Positions 42,479 to 52,054 of a stretch of DNA of 64,000 bases are shown in pieces. The stretch's first letter is position 1. The number at the start of each line of letters is the position of its first letter. The stretch comes from an uncultured Burkholderiales bacterium. Its GTDB lineage: Bacteria > Pseudomonadota > Gammaproteobacteria > Burkholderiales > Burkholderiaceae. The translations under genes and the position numbers were made by a program. Below the pieces are notes generated by a model. It searched no databases, had not been told where the DNA came from, and saw only the letters and a program-made list of their open reading frames with translations. The DNA is taken from the NCBI GenBank assembly GCA_946480465.1, contig CAMLJY010000003.1, forward strand, positions 1-64,000. Reading direction: 5' to 3'.

Positions 42479-44335
42479 ATGCAGTATCCAGTTCGGCGCC
42501 GCCGTCCGGTCGCGCTCGCCCGTCCGCTGGGCGTGGCCTTGGCCATCGGTTTCGCCATGCTGCCGCCCGCCGGGGCTCAGACCTCCACCGCACGGCTGAC
42601 GCTGACCGTCAGCGGCCAGGGGGGCATCGGCGCGCCGGGTACCTCGGCGACGTGCACCAGCTCCTGCAGCGCGAGCCTGCCGATCGGCACGGCCGTCACG
42701 CTGATCGCGACGCCGGCGGCCGGCCAGATCTTCCAAGGCTGGAGCGGTGCCTGCGCCGGGACGGCTTCATGCGCCGTGACGGTTCGTGCCGACACCCTCG
42801 TCGGCGCCCGATTCGCAGCGGCCAATCCGCCGCCGCCGCCGCCGCCGCCGCCCCCGACCGGCCAGACGACGCGCTACCTCTCACCGTCCGGCAGCGACGC
42901 TGCCGATTGCCTCTCCCTCGCCACCGCCTGCCGCAGCTTCGCGCACGTGTTTGCGCGCACGGCGCCGGGGGATGAGCTGGTGCTGTCGGATGGCGTCTAT
43001 TCGGCCGCGGCGGGCACCGGCACCATGCACCCGGAGAACGGCGCGCGCTCCGCGCCGATTCCGTCCGGTCAGCCGGGCAAGCCGGTGGTCGTGCGCGCAC
43101 TCAACCCCGGCCGGGTGACGATCGAGGGGCCGCTGAAGATCGGCAGCAAGGTCCGCAAGGACAGCCACATCACGGTGCGTGGACTGCGTTTCGAGGGCGG
43201 CGGCACCCTCTACAACACCAGCTTCGTCACCATCAAGGACTCGGGTTTCCACGGCCCGTTCGGCATCGGCACCAACGACCACCACATGGGCAACACCGAC
43301 AACCTGGTCGAGGATGTGTGGGTGTGGGCGGCGCAGCAGCGCATCGTGGCGATCAACTACCGCGCCCACCGCAACGTGTGGCGCCGCGTCGTCGTGCGTG
43401 GCGACGGCTGCGGTACCGACGCCTGCCGCGGCAGCGGCAACCCGAACGTCGGCTTCACCGTCTATGACTCGCACGACGTCTCGGTGCAGAACATGATGGT
43501 GCTCGACCGGGTGCTCGCGGCGACCGACTATCCCGGCGCCGACTTCGCCACCGCGCAGCACACGCCTGATGAGCGTTATTACTTCGGCCGCAACGAGTGG
43601 CTCGGCATCCTGTCGCTGCACGCGCCGGACACCGGCTACTACAACTTCCCCGACGTGGGGCAGACGCTGGACCCGACCTCCAAGGTCGTCGACGCGGTGA
43701 TGTGGAACTCGCACGGGCCCGCCTTCAACCTCGACCGCGAGGGCACGAACAATGTCCTGCAGAACCTCACCGGCTCGTCGCGCACCAGCGACGTGGTGCG
43801 CGTCGGCCCGGCGCTGGCGACGCGCGGCGGCACGCTGCGCAACGTGGTGGCGGTGAGCGGTGGCAGCGCGCGCTACGGCATCAACTCCGCCTATCGCCCA
43901 TCGCACGCGGACGTGATCGGGCCCTTCACGCAGGGCGCCTACAACCAGACGAGCTGCAGCACCGTCTGCCTGGCGTCCGATCCGCGGGCCGATGGCCCGG
44001 TGCCGTCGCTGAAGCACCTGCCGCGCATCGAGGCCGGCTCGGCGCTGAAGGGCCGCGGCTTCAGCGGCGCCGACATCGGTGCCAACGTCGTGTACCGCAT
44101 CGGCACGGACGGCGCCGGCCATGGCACGCCGGGCTACAACACGGCGAGCACGGTGCCCTTGTGGCCCTGGCCGAACGAGGACCGCATCAAGGCGGACCTG
44201 TGTGAGGCCACCGCGCGCGGCTTCTGCAGCACCGGGCGCCGCCTCGACGGCATCGGCCCGGTGACGCTGACGTCCTACGTCTGGGAGGCGCTCGGACACC
44301 CGTTGCCACCGGAGATCTACGGGCAGGCGCGCTGA
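42479..44335 (+). CDS. Secreted beta-helix protein with InlB-type repeat and poly-proline hinge
   Basis: The 618-residue product begins with a signal peptide (hydrophobic about 15-33, cleaved near AGA-QT). It continues with one divergent InlB B-type repeat (LTLTVSGQGGIGAPG, FQGWSGACAGTASCAVTV, about 38-112), a ten-proline hinge encoded by a CCG triplet run, then a right-handed parallel beta-helix (about 128-600; RYLSPSGSDAADCLSLATA start, repeated V-x-V-x-x-L strands). Such helices are typical of polysaccharide lyases or surface proteins; no catalytic motif was identified. An AGGGAAATCC leader precedes the ATG. Confidence 0.8.
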   Translation: MQYPVRRRRPVALARPLGVALAIGFAMLPPAGAQTSTARLTLTVSGQGGIGAPGTSATCTSSCSASLPIGTAVTLIATPAAGQIFQGWSGACAGTASCAVTVRADTLVGARFAAANPPPPPPPPPPTGQTTRYLSPSGSDAADCLSLATACRSFAHVFARTAPGDELVLSDGVYSAAAGTGTMHPENGARSAPIPSGQPGKPVVVRALNPGRVTIEGPLKIGSKVRKDSHITVRGLRFEGGGTLYNTSFVTIKDSGFHGPFGIGTNDHHMGNTDNLVEDVWVWAAQQRIVAINYRAHRNVWRRVVVRGDGCGTDACRGSGNPNVGFTVYDSHDVSVQNMMVLDRVLAATDYPGADFATAQHTPDERYYFGRNEWLGILSLHAPDTGYYNFPDVGQTLDPTSKVVDAVMWNSHGPAFNLDREGTNNVLQNLTGSSRTSDVVRVGPALATRGGTLRNVVAVSGGSARYGINSAYRPSHADVIGPFTQGAYNQTSCSTVCLASDPRADGPVPSLKHLPRIEAGSALKGRGFSGADIGANVVYRIGTDGAGHGTPGYNTASTVPLWPWPNEDRIKADLCEATARGFCSTGRRLDGIGPVTLTSYVWEALGHPLPPEIYGQAR

Positions 44336-44374
44336 AGCGGATGGCGGCGGTGCCGCCGCAGCAGCACCAAGACA

Positions 44375-44399
44375 CCAGGGGACGCTGCGCGTCCCCTGG
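44375..44399. terminator. Hairpin between convergent genes
   Basis: CCAGGGGAC and GTCCCCTGG form a perfect 9-bp stem around a 7-base loop, in the 78-base gap between the stops of the beta-helix gene and the large repeat protein. It lacks a T-tract on either side but is placed to stop transcripts from both. Confidence 0.55.
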
Positions 44400-44413
44400 C
44401 GCTGCCTGGCCCT

Positions 44414-47400
44414 TCAGCCCGCCGGAGGCAGGAAATCCAGGCCCTGGGCGGCCATGCCAGCCAGGTCGATGCGCTGAGCCGTGAGGTCCAGGCCGCAGGC
44501 CACCCACAGCAGCGAGGCCTGGGTGTACGCGCCGTCGGCAATCAGGCCGCTGAAGTAGTCCCGCTCCGCCGCATCGGCCGGTTGGCCGACGACGTTGGCG
44601 TAGACGTGGCCGACCACGTCCGCGTTCGAACGCGAGCCGGCCAGCGTGGCGAACAGCGGATCGGCGAGCGCGTGGGCAACGAGCTGCTCGCCTTCCGTGC
44701 CGGCATCGGCCAGCGCGAGGTAGCGGCCGACCAGGGCGGCATCATGGACCTGGGCCGGGCCGAACACCGCACCGATCACACGCGCCACGAGGCCCGCCGC
44801 GCCATCCAGGTCCAGGGCGATGCTGCGGTCGCTGAACTGCAGCCGTTCCACGGCGCGCAGCTTGTCGGTGCCGCCCGCCACGGTCGTGACGGTCCATTGG
44901 CCATCCTGTTGCTGCTGGAGGCTTGCCGCCGTGCGCTGGCCGGTGAGAACCACGGTGTCGGTGCCCAGGCCGCCGTCCACCACGTCGTTGCCGCCGGCCG
45001 GCGTGATGCGGTCGTTGCCCGCACGGCCCTGGTGGCGTTCCGCGGCCGCGCCGCCTTGCAGCGTGTCGTCGCGGTCGGTGCCGTTGACCGTCGGCAGCGC
45101 CGCCACCTTGACTGCCGCGGTGTACGCGGTGAATCCGCCCTGGCTGTCCTGCACGCTGAAGCGGAAGCTGTCGGCTCCGCTGAAGCCGGCGGCAGGTTCG
45201 TAGGTGTACCGGCCGTCCGTGCCGACGGTGACGTGGCCGTGCGTGGCCGCGTCTTCCAGGTGGTAGGTGATGCTGTCGCCGTCCGCGTCGGCGGCAGCGG
45301 GCAGGCGGCCGCTGGCGGCTGTGCCCTCGGTGGCGCTCAGTTGCGCGGGGGCGCCGGTGGGGTTGCGGTTGCCGGCCAGCGTGCTGAAGTCGAAGGCCGT
45401 GGCGGCCTCTTCGGCCACCGCGACGCCGTGAAGGCTGCGCACCGCGCCAGGGTCGATGCGGACCGAGAGGGCCGTTCCGCCCGGCATGTCGGTGGCCGGG
45501 TCGATCGTCAGGACCTTGCCGTTGAAGACAACCTGGCTTGCATCGCTGACGTCGAAGGACCGGACGATGGTTCCTGCGGCATCGACGAGATGGATCGAGC
45601 CGCTTCCCGGTGCGACAGGCTCGCTGAAGTTCACCACCAGGTTCGCCGACCGTGCCACGCCGCGGGCGCCATCGGCCGGAGAAGTGCCTTGCAGCAGTGG
45701 GACGGTGCTCGCCGCGAGCAGGTACGAGCCCGTGTGGCCGAGGTCGCCGCTGACGGCGACGTAGTAGGTCCCCGACTGGTCCACGGTGTGGCGCAGGTCC
45801 GTTCCCTGGCCCTTGGAGCCGCTGCCGAGCGGCTTGCCGTCGGCCGCGCGCAACTGCAGGTTCGGGCCCGTTGCTGATCCGGATGCATCGGCGCTGGCAG
45901 CGCTGAACACGTATTGCGTGCCGCCGACGAGTTCGACCCGGAAGCAGTCGACGTCGTCCGGTCCCTCGATCGTGCCGCCGCTGGCGCCGCCGTTGACCCG
46001 CACCATCGCCCGCGTGGCGGGCGTGCCGGCCACGTCATCCGGCAGCTGTGCGGCGGTGAGCAGGTAGCCGCCGGTGGCGGTGCGCCCTGCGTCCGCCGCA
46101 CTGAGGTAGTACCGGCCGGTGGCCTCGGCAAGGTAGCTGATCCGCCCCGCGGCCATCTGCATGCCGGCAGCCAGCGCGCCATTGACGTCGTGCAGCTGCA
46201 GGACCGGCGAGGCGAGCGCGTTCGGGCCCGCGCCGGCCAGCATGAATTCGTAGAGCGCGTCGGCGTTCAGGTCGATCGCGAACCAGTCGGCGTCGTCCGG
46301 GCGCTCGATGGTGCCCGCGCGTGGCGGATCCCCCGCCGTGATGACGGTGGTGGTTTCCGGGCCGCCCCAGTGATCGTCGCTGATGGCTGACACCACGTAG
46401 GAGCCGGTGCGGCCCGTGTCGCTCGACACCTCGAGGTAGTAGCTGCCGCTGCTGGCGGGCGTGAAGGCGATGCGCGAGCTGGCCTGGGCGTGCCAGTCGT
46501 CGTTCGCCGCGAGCACCGTGCCCTCGGCATCACGCAGGCGCAGGTGGGTGTCGCTCAGCCCGTTCCTCCCGCCGTGCTGGCGGACGTCGAACATGTACGG
46601 CTTGCCCGCGACGAGTTCCACCCGGAAGGCGTCGGTGTCGCCGCTGGCCTCGAGGAGGCCGGCCTGCGGATCTCCGTCGACGACGACGTACCCGTCCGTG
46701 CCGGCATCGCCAGCGAAGTCGTCGCCCCAGGCGTTGCGGGCCGACAGCGCGTAGGCCCCGGTCGAGCCGTTCCAGGACGACACGCTGACGTAGAAGGTGC
46801 CCCCCTGCTGCAGCAGGCGCCCAGGCTCGCCCGGGCCCAGGAGTGTCCCGTCGCTCTTGTAGACGCTCAACTGCGGCGCCAGCTCGCTGCTTGGGACGTG
46901 CGTGAAGCCGAGGCGGACACCTTGGTTGGGCTCGAGGACGAGCTTGAAGCGGTCGGCGTCGTTGCCGGACTGGATGAACCCGGTCGCGGCCGGACCGTTC
47001 ATGACGACCTGTCCCCGTGTGGTGCCGTCATCGGGGAAGTCGTCCAGCGCTGCACGCAGCTGGTAGGTCCCGGTGGCCGAGGTCTTGGCCGACGCGTCCA
47101 GGAAATAGGTGCCGCTGGTGTCGGGGCTGAACAGCAGGCCGGAGGCACCGTCCGCGGCGCCGGCGTTGTCGTTCTCGGCGACCACGAGCCCTTGCGCATC
47201 GCGCAGGCGCAGCACGGTGTCGAGGGCGGCGGTGCCGGTGCCGGTGCCGCGCAAATCGAAGGCGTAGTACTGGCCGGCGGTGAGCGAGAGGCGGAAATAG
47301 TCGCTGTCCCCGGCTGACTCGATGCGGCCGGACGTCGGCTGCGCGGCATCGACGAGCACCGTGCCGGCCGTGGTGGTGGCCCCGGCGAAGTCGTCCATTG

Positions 47401-48085
47401 CCGCGGTCGCGGACAGCTGATATGGGCCGGCCGTGGCCAGCTCGGAACTGACTGCGAGGTAGTAGGTGCTGGACCGGCTGGCCGTGTAAGTCAGCTGTGC
47501 GGTGTTGCCTTTGCTGCCGCCGCGGGCGGCGATCCCTTCGCCGACCAGTTCCAGCCGGGGATGGGTCATCCCACCCGGGGCTGCCGTCAGTGTGAAGCGG
47601 TAGGTTTCACCAGCAGTGAGGGGGACCGCCACCCAGTCCACGTCGCCTTCCGCGTCGAGCAGGCTGTCCAGTGGGTCGCTGCCCACCGTCATGCGCCCCA
47701 TCGTGTGGATGTCGTTGGAAAACTGGTCGAAGCGCGTCGTGGCGGTGAGCGTGTAGGCGCCGGTGTCCGTGTCGCCGATGGCATCGATGTAGTACACGCC
47801 GCTTGCCGCCGGCGTGAAGTCGAACACCGTCCCGCCGCCCTTGCTGCCCGCGGTGTCCGTCGCGAGGATGGCGCCGTTCGACGCTCTCAGGACCAGCTGT
47901 TGCTTGGCCAGGCTGCCGGCAACCGTGGCCGTGAGCGTGAAGCGGTAGTACTGGCCCACGGACAGCTCGACCCGAAAGCGGTCGGTGTCGTAGGCGGTCT
48001 CGATCACGCCGGGCAGAGGCGGGGCATCGATCAGCAGGGTGGCATTGGCCCCGGTCGTGCCCGGGTGGTCGTCGGTCGCAGCCAA
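44414..48085 (-). CDS. Large PPC-repeat protein with RTX-like tail (type I secretion candidate A)
   Basis: A TTG start at 48085 with AGGAA upstream gives 1223 residues and no signal peptide. Seven PPC-type beta-sandwich repeats of about 110 residues follow (each with a DD-F core, a G-D-x-D-x-F-x-V-x-L strand and an S/A-G-x-Y-Y-L/V strand). Then come an SbsA/Big_5-type Ig domain (about 795-900, SPADGARGVARSANLVVNFS), a cadherin-like domain (905-1000), a short RTX-like stretch (GNDVVDGGLGTDTVVL), and a C-terminal module (about 1095-1223) of the DUF4214 type. This layout fits calcium-binding adhesins exported by type I secretion. It is a close paralogue of its upstream neighbour. Confidence 0.8.
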   Translation of the reverse strand: MAATDDHPGTTGANATLLIDAPPLPGVIETAYDTDRFRVELSVGQYYRFTLTATVAGSLAKQQLVLRASNGAILATDTAGSKGGGTVFDFTPAASGVYYIDAIGDTDTGAYTLTATTRFDQFSNDIHTMGRMTVGSDPLDSLLDAEGDVDWVAVPLTAGETYRFTLTAAPGGMTHPRLELVGEGIAARGGSKGNTAQLTYTASRSSTYYLAVSSELATAGPYQLSATAAMDDFAGATTTAGTVLVDAAQPTSGRIESAGDSDYFRLSLTAGQYYAFDLRGTGTGTAALDTVLRLRDAQGLVVAENDNAGAADGASGLLFSPDTSGTYFLDASAKTSATGTYQLRAALDDFPDDGTTRGQVVMNGPAATGFIQSGNDADRFKLVLEPNQGVRLGFTHVPSSELAPQLSVYKSDGTLLGPGEPGRLLQQGGTFYVSVSSWNGSTGAYALSARNAWGDDFAGDAGTDGYVVVDGDPQAGLLEASGDTDAFRVELVAGKPYMFDVRQHGGRNGLSDTHLRLRDAEGTVLAANDDWHAQASSRIAFTPASSGSYYLEVSSDTGRTGSYVVSAISDDHWGGPETTTVITAGDPPRAGTIERPDDADWFAIDLNADALYEFMLAGAGPNALASPVLQLHDVNGALAAGMQMAAGRISYLAEATGRYYLSAADAGRTATGGYLLTAAQLPDDVAGTPATRAMVRVNGGASGGTIEGPDDVDCFRVELVGGTQYVFSAASADASGSATGPNLQLRAADGKPLGSGSKGQGTDLRHTVDQSGTYYVAVSGDLGHTGSYLLAASTVPLLQGTSPADGARGVARSANLVVNFSEPVAPGSGSIHLVDAAGTIVRSFDVSDASQVVFNGKVLTIDPATDMPGGTALSVRIDPGAVRSLHGVAVAEEAATAFDFSTLAGNRNPTGAPAQLSATEGTAASGRLPAAADADGDSITYHLEDAATHGHVTVGTDGRYTYEPAAGFSGADSFRFSVQDSQGGFTAYTAAVKVAALPTVNGTDRDDTLQGGAAAERHQGRAGNDRITPAGGNDVVDGGLGTDTVVLTGQRTAASLQQQQDGQWTVTTVAGGTDKLRAVERLQFSDRSIALDLDGAAGLVARVIGAVFGPAQVHDAALVGRYLALADAGTEGEQLVAHALADPLFATLAGSRSNADVVGHVYANVVGQPADAAERDYFSGLIADGAYTQASLLWVACGLDLTAQRIDLAGMAAQGLDFLPPAG

Positions 48086-48142
48086 GTTCTCGTTCTTCCT
48101 AAGACGTCATCGCGGGCATCGGGCCAGGCTCACAGGCCGCTC

Positions 48143-51100
48143 TTAGGCCCCAGCGGGCAGGTAGTCGAGGCCCTCGGCAGCCAGGCCGGCCAGGTCGATG
48201 CGCTGGGCCACCAGGTCCAGGCCGCAGGCCATCCACAGCAGCGAGGCCTGGGTGTACGCGCCGTCGGCGATCAGGCCGCTGAAGTAGTCCAGTTCCAGCG
48301 CGCCGGGGTCCTGGCCGACGACATTGCCATAGACGTGGCCGACCACGTCCGCGTTCGTGCGCGAGCCGGCCAACGCGGTGAACAGCGGATCGTCGAGCGC
48401 CCGGGCGACCAGCGACTCTCCACCGACGCCGCTTTCCGCGAGCGCGAGATAACGGCCGACAAGTGCGGCATCGTGCAGCTGGGCTGTCCCGAAGACCGCG
48501 CCGATCACGCGAGCCACCTGTTCCACGGGGCCGTGCATGCCGAGGATCGTGCTGATGTCGGTGAACTGCAGGCGCTCGACGTGGGACAGCTGGTCGGTGC
48601 CCGAGCTGGGTGTGCTGATGGTCCAACCGCCGTCGGGCCGGCGCTGCAGGCTGACGGCGCTGCGGGGGACGGACAGCAGCACGGTATCGGTGCCGCCGCC
48701 GCCATCGACGATGTCGGGGGCGGGGCCGGTGGTGATGCGGTCGTCGCCGTTCAGGCCCTCGTAGCGGCTGGAGCCGGCTGCCGCGGCCAGGACATCGGCC
48801 TGCGCCGTGCCTTGCACGACGGGCAGAGGCGCCACGTCGACCGTGACCGTGTAGGCCTTGCTGCCGCCCTGGCTGTCGGTGACGCTGAAGCCGAACTGGT
48901 CGGTGCCGCTGAACCAGAACGGCGCCTCGTAGGTGAAACGGCCGTCCGCTTCGATCGCCACCCGGCCGCCCTGGCGCGAGAAGTCCTGCAGCTGGTAGGT
49001 GATGCTGTCCGCATCGGCATCGACCGCGGCGGGCAGGCGGCCGGTCGTTGCGATGGCGGCCGTGGTGGCGAAGCTGTGGTCCGCCGCCGTGGGCGGCTGG
49101 TTGCCCGCGCGCGTGACGAAGCTCAATGCCTCGCCGTACGCCATGCCTTCCGAGAGGTTGCCGCTGGCGTCCTTCAGCGCGCCGTTGCCGAGGCTGACGA
49201 AGTAGCGCGTGTCGGCCGCGAGGTCGAGCGCCGGGTCGATCGTGACCACCGTGCCGTTGATGCTCACCTGGTTGGTGTCGTCGAGGCTGATGCGCTGGAC
49301 GATGCCGCCTTCCGGCGCGAGCTGGATGTTCACGGTCCCGTGGTTGGACTGCACCGGCCTGTCGAAGCCGAGCACCAGGTTGGCCGAGCGTGCAACGTCC
49401 GTTGCGCCGTTCGCCGGCGTGGCCGAGGTTGCCGTCAGTACGGCGCGGGCCGTCAGTTCATAGCCGCCGGTCCGGCTGCCGTCGCCGGCGGCTTCGAGGT
49501 AGTACGTGCCGCTGGAGGCCGCCTTGAACGCGATGGCCGAGCTGCCGTTCTTGGTGCCGCTGTCGTCGTTGGCGGCCAGTTCGGTTCCGTCAGGGCCCAG
49601 CAGGCGCAGGCTGGTGTCGACGAGTGCGTCGGCGCCGCCCGTGCCCGACAGAGCGAACCTGTAGGACGTGCCCGCGCTGAGTTCCACCTTGAACCAGTCG
49701 GTGTCCGCTCCGGCGTTGATGGTGCCCTGGCTGCTGCCGCCGTTGACGCGGACGGTGGCTGCCGTCGCGGGCGACCCGGGCAGGTCGTCAGGAACGGCCA
49801 CTGCCTTCAGCGTGTAGCTCCCGGTCGTGCTCCAGGACTGGGCGATCAGGTAGTGCGGCCCGTCGGTGAGTGCCAGGTAGCTCAGTCGCTCCACGGTGTC
49901 GCCGTTGCCACTGCTGCTGCTGCCGTCGGGGGCCCGCAACTGCAGGCCGAGGTAGAGCGGCTCCGTGCCGGCCGAGTCGCGGGACGTGCCTTCCAGCTCG
50001 AAGTCGTACAGCGTGCCCGCGCGCAGGTCGACGCGCAGCCAGTCGACGTCGCCCTCGCGTTCGATGGCACCGGCGATCGCGGCGCCGCCGACGGGCACGA
50101 TGCCGGACGTGGTGGGGCCGTCCGGGTAGTCGTCCGCGGTGGCCTTGAGCGTGTAGTTGCCGGCGCCGGACGAGTCGCAGGAGACGTCGAGGTAGTACGC
50201 GCCGTCGGTGGGGGCCTGGAAGGTGATCAGCGAGCCGCCGCTCTTCGAGCCGAAGCCGTCGTCGTTCGACGCCAGCACGCGGCCGTCCGCGGCGCGCACG
50301 CGCAGCACGGTGTCTTCGACGTCTCCCTTGCCACCGCCGCCCCGCACGGAGAACACATAGGTCCCGCCGGCCTGCAGCATCACCTTGAAGTAGTCGATGT
50401 CGCCCGAGCGCTCGAGCCGTCCGGACACCGGCGAGCCGTCCAGCGGCGCACGGCCCAGGGTGCTGGTGGAAGCGGCGAAGTCGTCGGCGTCCGGCGTGGC
50501 GCGCACGGTGTACTCGCCCATCGCGGTGTCGGCGCTGCCGACATCCAGGTAGTAGGTGCCGCCATCGCCGAGCGGCTGAAGATGGACCTCGGCACGGCCG
50601 CCGCCCATCGTCGAGCCGCCGAATCCGCTGCCGTCCACCGCCCGCAGCGCGAGCGTCGGCTGCATGCCGGCGCCGCTGGCCACGACCTCGAACGTGTAGC
50701 CCGTGCCGTGGTCCAGCACGACCTTGAAGCGATCGATGTCGCTGCCGTACTGGATGGTGCCCAGGCGGGGCGAGGCGTCCGGCTGCAACTGGCCTGCGGT
50801 GGCGTTGTCGCTGCCGAAGTCGTCGGCTGCCGCGCGCAGCTCGTAGGTCCCGGTCCAGCCCTGGAAAGAGGCTTCGAGGTAGTAGGTGCCGCTGGCGGTG
50901 GGCCGGTAGGCCAGTCCTGCCGGGCCGTCTTTCGAGCCGGCGTCGTCGTTCTCGGCGATCAGGCTGCCGTCGGCCGCACGCAGCCGCAGCATGGCGTCGG
51001 CCTCGGCGTCCGTGCCGGCCCCGCGCAGGTCGAAGGCGTAGGCCGTGCCCGCGCTCAGCGTCACGCGCCAGTAGTCGCTGTCCCCCAGGGTCTCGATGCT

Positions 51101-51961
51101 GCCGGTGGCCAGCGCGTGGGGATTGAGCAGCAGGGCGCCGCTGGTGGCGGTGGATGCGGGGTAATCGTCGGCGACCGGATCGACCTGGAGCTGGTAGCCG
51201 CCGGTGCTGGAGGTCATGGACATGGCCGTGAGGTAGTACGTGCCGGACGCCGGCGCCGAGTACGCGAAGCTGGCACCAGGCCGGCCGTCCTTGCTGTCTT
51301 CTTCTGCCCCGTGCAGGTGGGCGCCTTCAGGGCTGTACAGGCTCAGCGCGAGGCTGGTGGCTCCGCCGCTGGGCGTCCCGGCGAGGCTGAACCGGTAGGA
51401 CATGCCGCCGATCAGGTCGACGGCGATGCGGTCCGTGTCCCACTCGTAATCGAGCCGGCTGATGAGTGCGGCGCCCGAGGGCACGACCCGCCCGGAGGTG
51501 CTGGAATCGTCCGGGAAGTGGTCGAAGTCGGCGGTGGCGCTGACGCGGTACTGACCGGTCGCGCCACCGGCGCCGACGGCGTCCAGGTAGTAGGTGCCGC
51601 TGGCCGGGGCCGTGAAGTCGATCCGGGCTGCGCCGTTCTTGCCGCCGCTGCCGATGTCGCTCGCGATCTTCGAACCGGTGCCGCTGCGCAGCGTCAGCTC
51701 GGAATCGCGCAGTCCGCTACTGGTGGAGGAAAGCTCGAAGCGGTAGCGCTCGCCGGCGGCAAGCTCGACACGGAAGCGGTCGACGTCACCCGCGACGTCG
51801 ATGATGCCGAGCTGGGCCGCGCCGCCGATGGCGACGACCGTGTTGCCGCCCGAGGTGTCGGGGTGGTCGTCGCCCGTGCCGGCGGCCAAGGGCTGCAGTG
51901 TGGATGCACGTTGGCGGATCGGGGTGACGGACGCGGGGGCGGGGACGGGCAGGGGGGACAT
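48143..51961 (-). CDS. Large PPC-repeat protein with RTX-like tail (type I secretion candidate B)
   Basis: A 1272-residue paralogue of the next gene downstream, with the same order: seven PPC repeats (to about residue 790), an SbsA-type Ig domain (TPANGATDVARSANLVLGFD), a cadherin-like domain (NQPPTAADHSF to TVTVDVAPLP), a brief RTX-like region (GLNGDDRITTGPAPDIVDG) and the same C-terminal module (AALVGRYLALAESG, then YFSGLIADGAYTQASLLWMA). No signal peptide; the start at 51961 has no strong ribosome site and could lie slightly elsewhere. The downstream paralogue starts 57 bases after the stop. The pair probably arose by tandem duplication. Confidence 0.8.
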   Translation of the reverse strand: MSPLPVPAPASVTPIRQRASTLQPLAAGTGDDHPDTSGGNTVVAIGGAAQLGIIDVAGDVDRFRVELAAGERYRFELSSTSSGLRDSELTLRSGTGSKIASDIGSGGKNGAARIDFTAPASGTYYLDAVGAGGATGQYRVSATADFDHFPDDSSTSGRVVPSGAALISRLDYEWDTDRIAVDLIGGMSYRFSLAGTPSGGATSLALSLYSPEGAHLHGAEEDSKDGRPGASFAYSAPASGTYYLTAMSMTSSTGGYQLQVDPVADDYPASTATSGALLLNPHALATGSIETLGDSDYWRVTLSAGTAYAFDLRGAGTDAEADAMLRLRAADGSLIAENDDAGSKDGPAGLAYRPTASGTYYLEASFQGWTGTYELRAAADDFGSDNATAGQLQPDASPRLGTIQYGSDIDRFKVVLDHGTGYTFEVVASGAGMQPTLALRAVDGSGFGGSTMGGGRAEVHLQPLGDGGTYYLDVGSADTAMGEYTVRATPDADDFAASTSTLGRAPLDGSPVSGRLERSGDIDYFKVMLQAGGTYVFSVRGGGGKGDVEDTVLRVRAADGRVLASNDDGFGSKSGGSLITFQAPTDGAYYLDVSCDSSGAGNYTLKATADDYPDGPTTSGIVPVGGAAIAGAIEREGDVDWLRVDLRAGTLYDFELEGTSRDSAGTEPLYLGLQLRAPDGSSSSGNGDTVERLSYLALTDGPHYLIAQSWSTTGSYTLKAVAVPDDLPGSPATAATVRVNGGSSQGTINAGADTDWFKVELSAGTSYRFALSGTGGADALVDTSLRLLGPDGTELAANDDSGTKNGSSAIAFKAASSGTYYLEAAGDGSRTGGYELTARAVLTATSATPANGATDVARSANLVLGFDRPVQSNHGTVNIQLAPEGGIVQRISLDDTNQVSINGTVVTIDPALDLAADTRYFVSLGNGALKDASGNLSEGMAYGEALSFVTRAGNQPPTAADHSFATTAAIATTGRLPAAVDADADSITYQLQDFSRQGGRVAIEADGRFTYEAPFWFSGTDQFGFSVTDSQGGSKAYTVTVDVAPLPVVQGTAQADVLAAAAGSSRYEGLNGDDRITTGPAPDIVDGGGGTDTVLLSVPRSAVSLQRRPDGGWTISTPSSGTDQLSHVERLQFTDISTILGMHGPVEQVARVIGAVFGTAQLHDAALVGRYLALAESGVGGESLVARALDDPLFTALAGSRTNADVVGHVYGNVVGQDPGALELDYFSGLIADGAYTQASLLWMACGLDLVAQRIDLAGLAAEGLDYLPAGA

Positions 51962-52054
51962 CGGGTCAATCGTCGGGCTTGTTGATCGGGTAGGCGGGCT
52001 GCGTTTCCCGCTTCTTCAGGGGCTGCCGGGCGCTGCGGTATTGCCGTGGCCGAG

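Noticed and set aside
47561..51985. A 1474-codon open frame on the plus strand
   Set aside because: It lies opposite the two PPC-repeat genes; its Gly/Arg/Val-rich translation has no domains, and the minus strand reads as well-formed beta-sandwich repeats.
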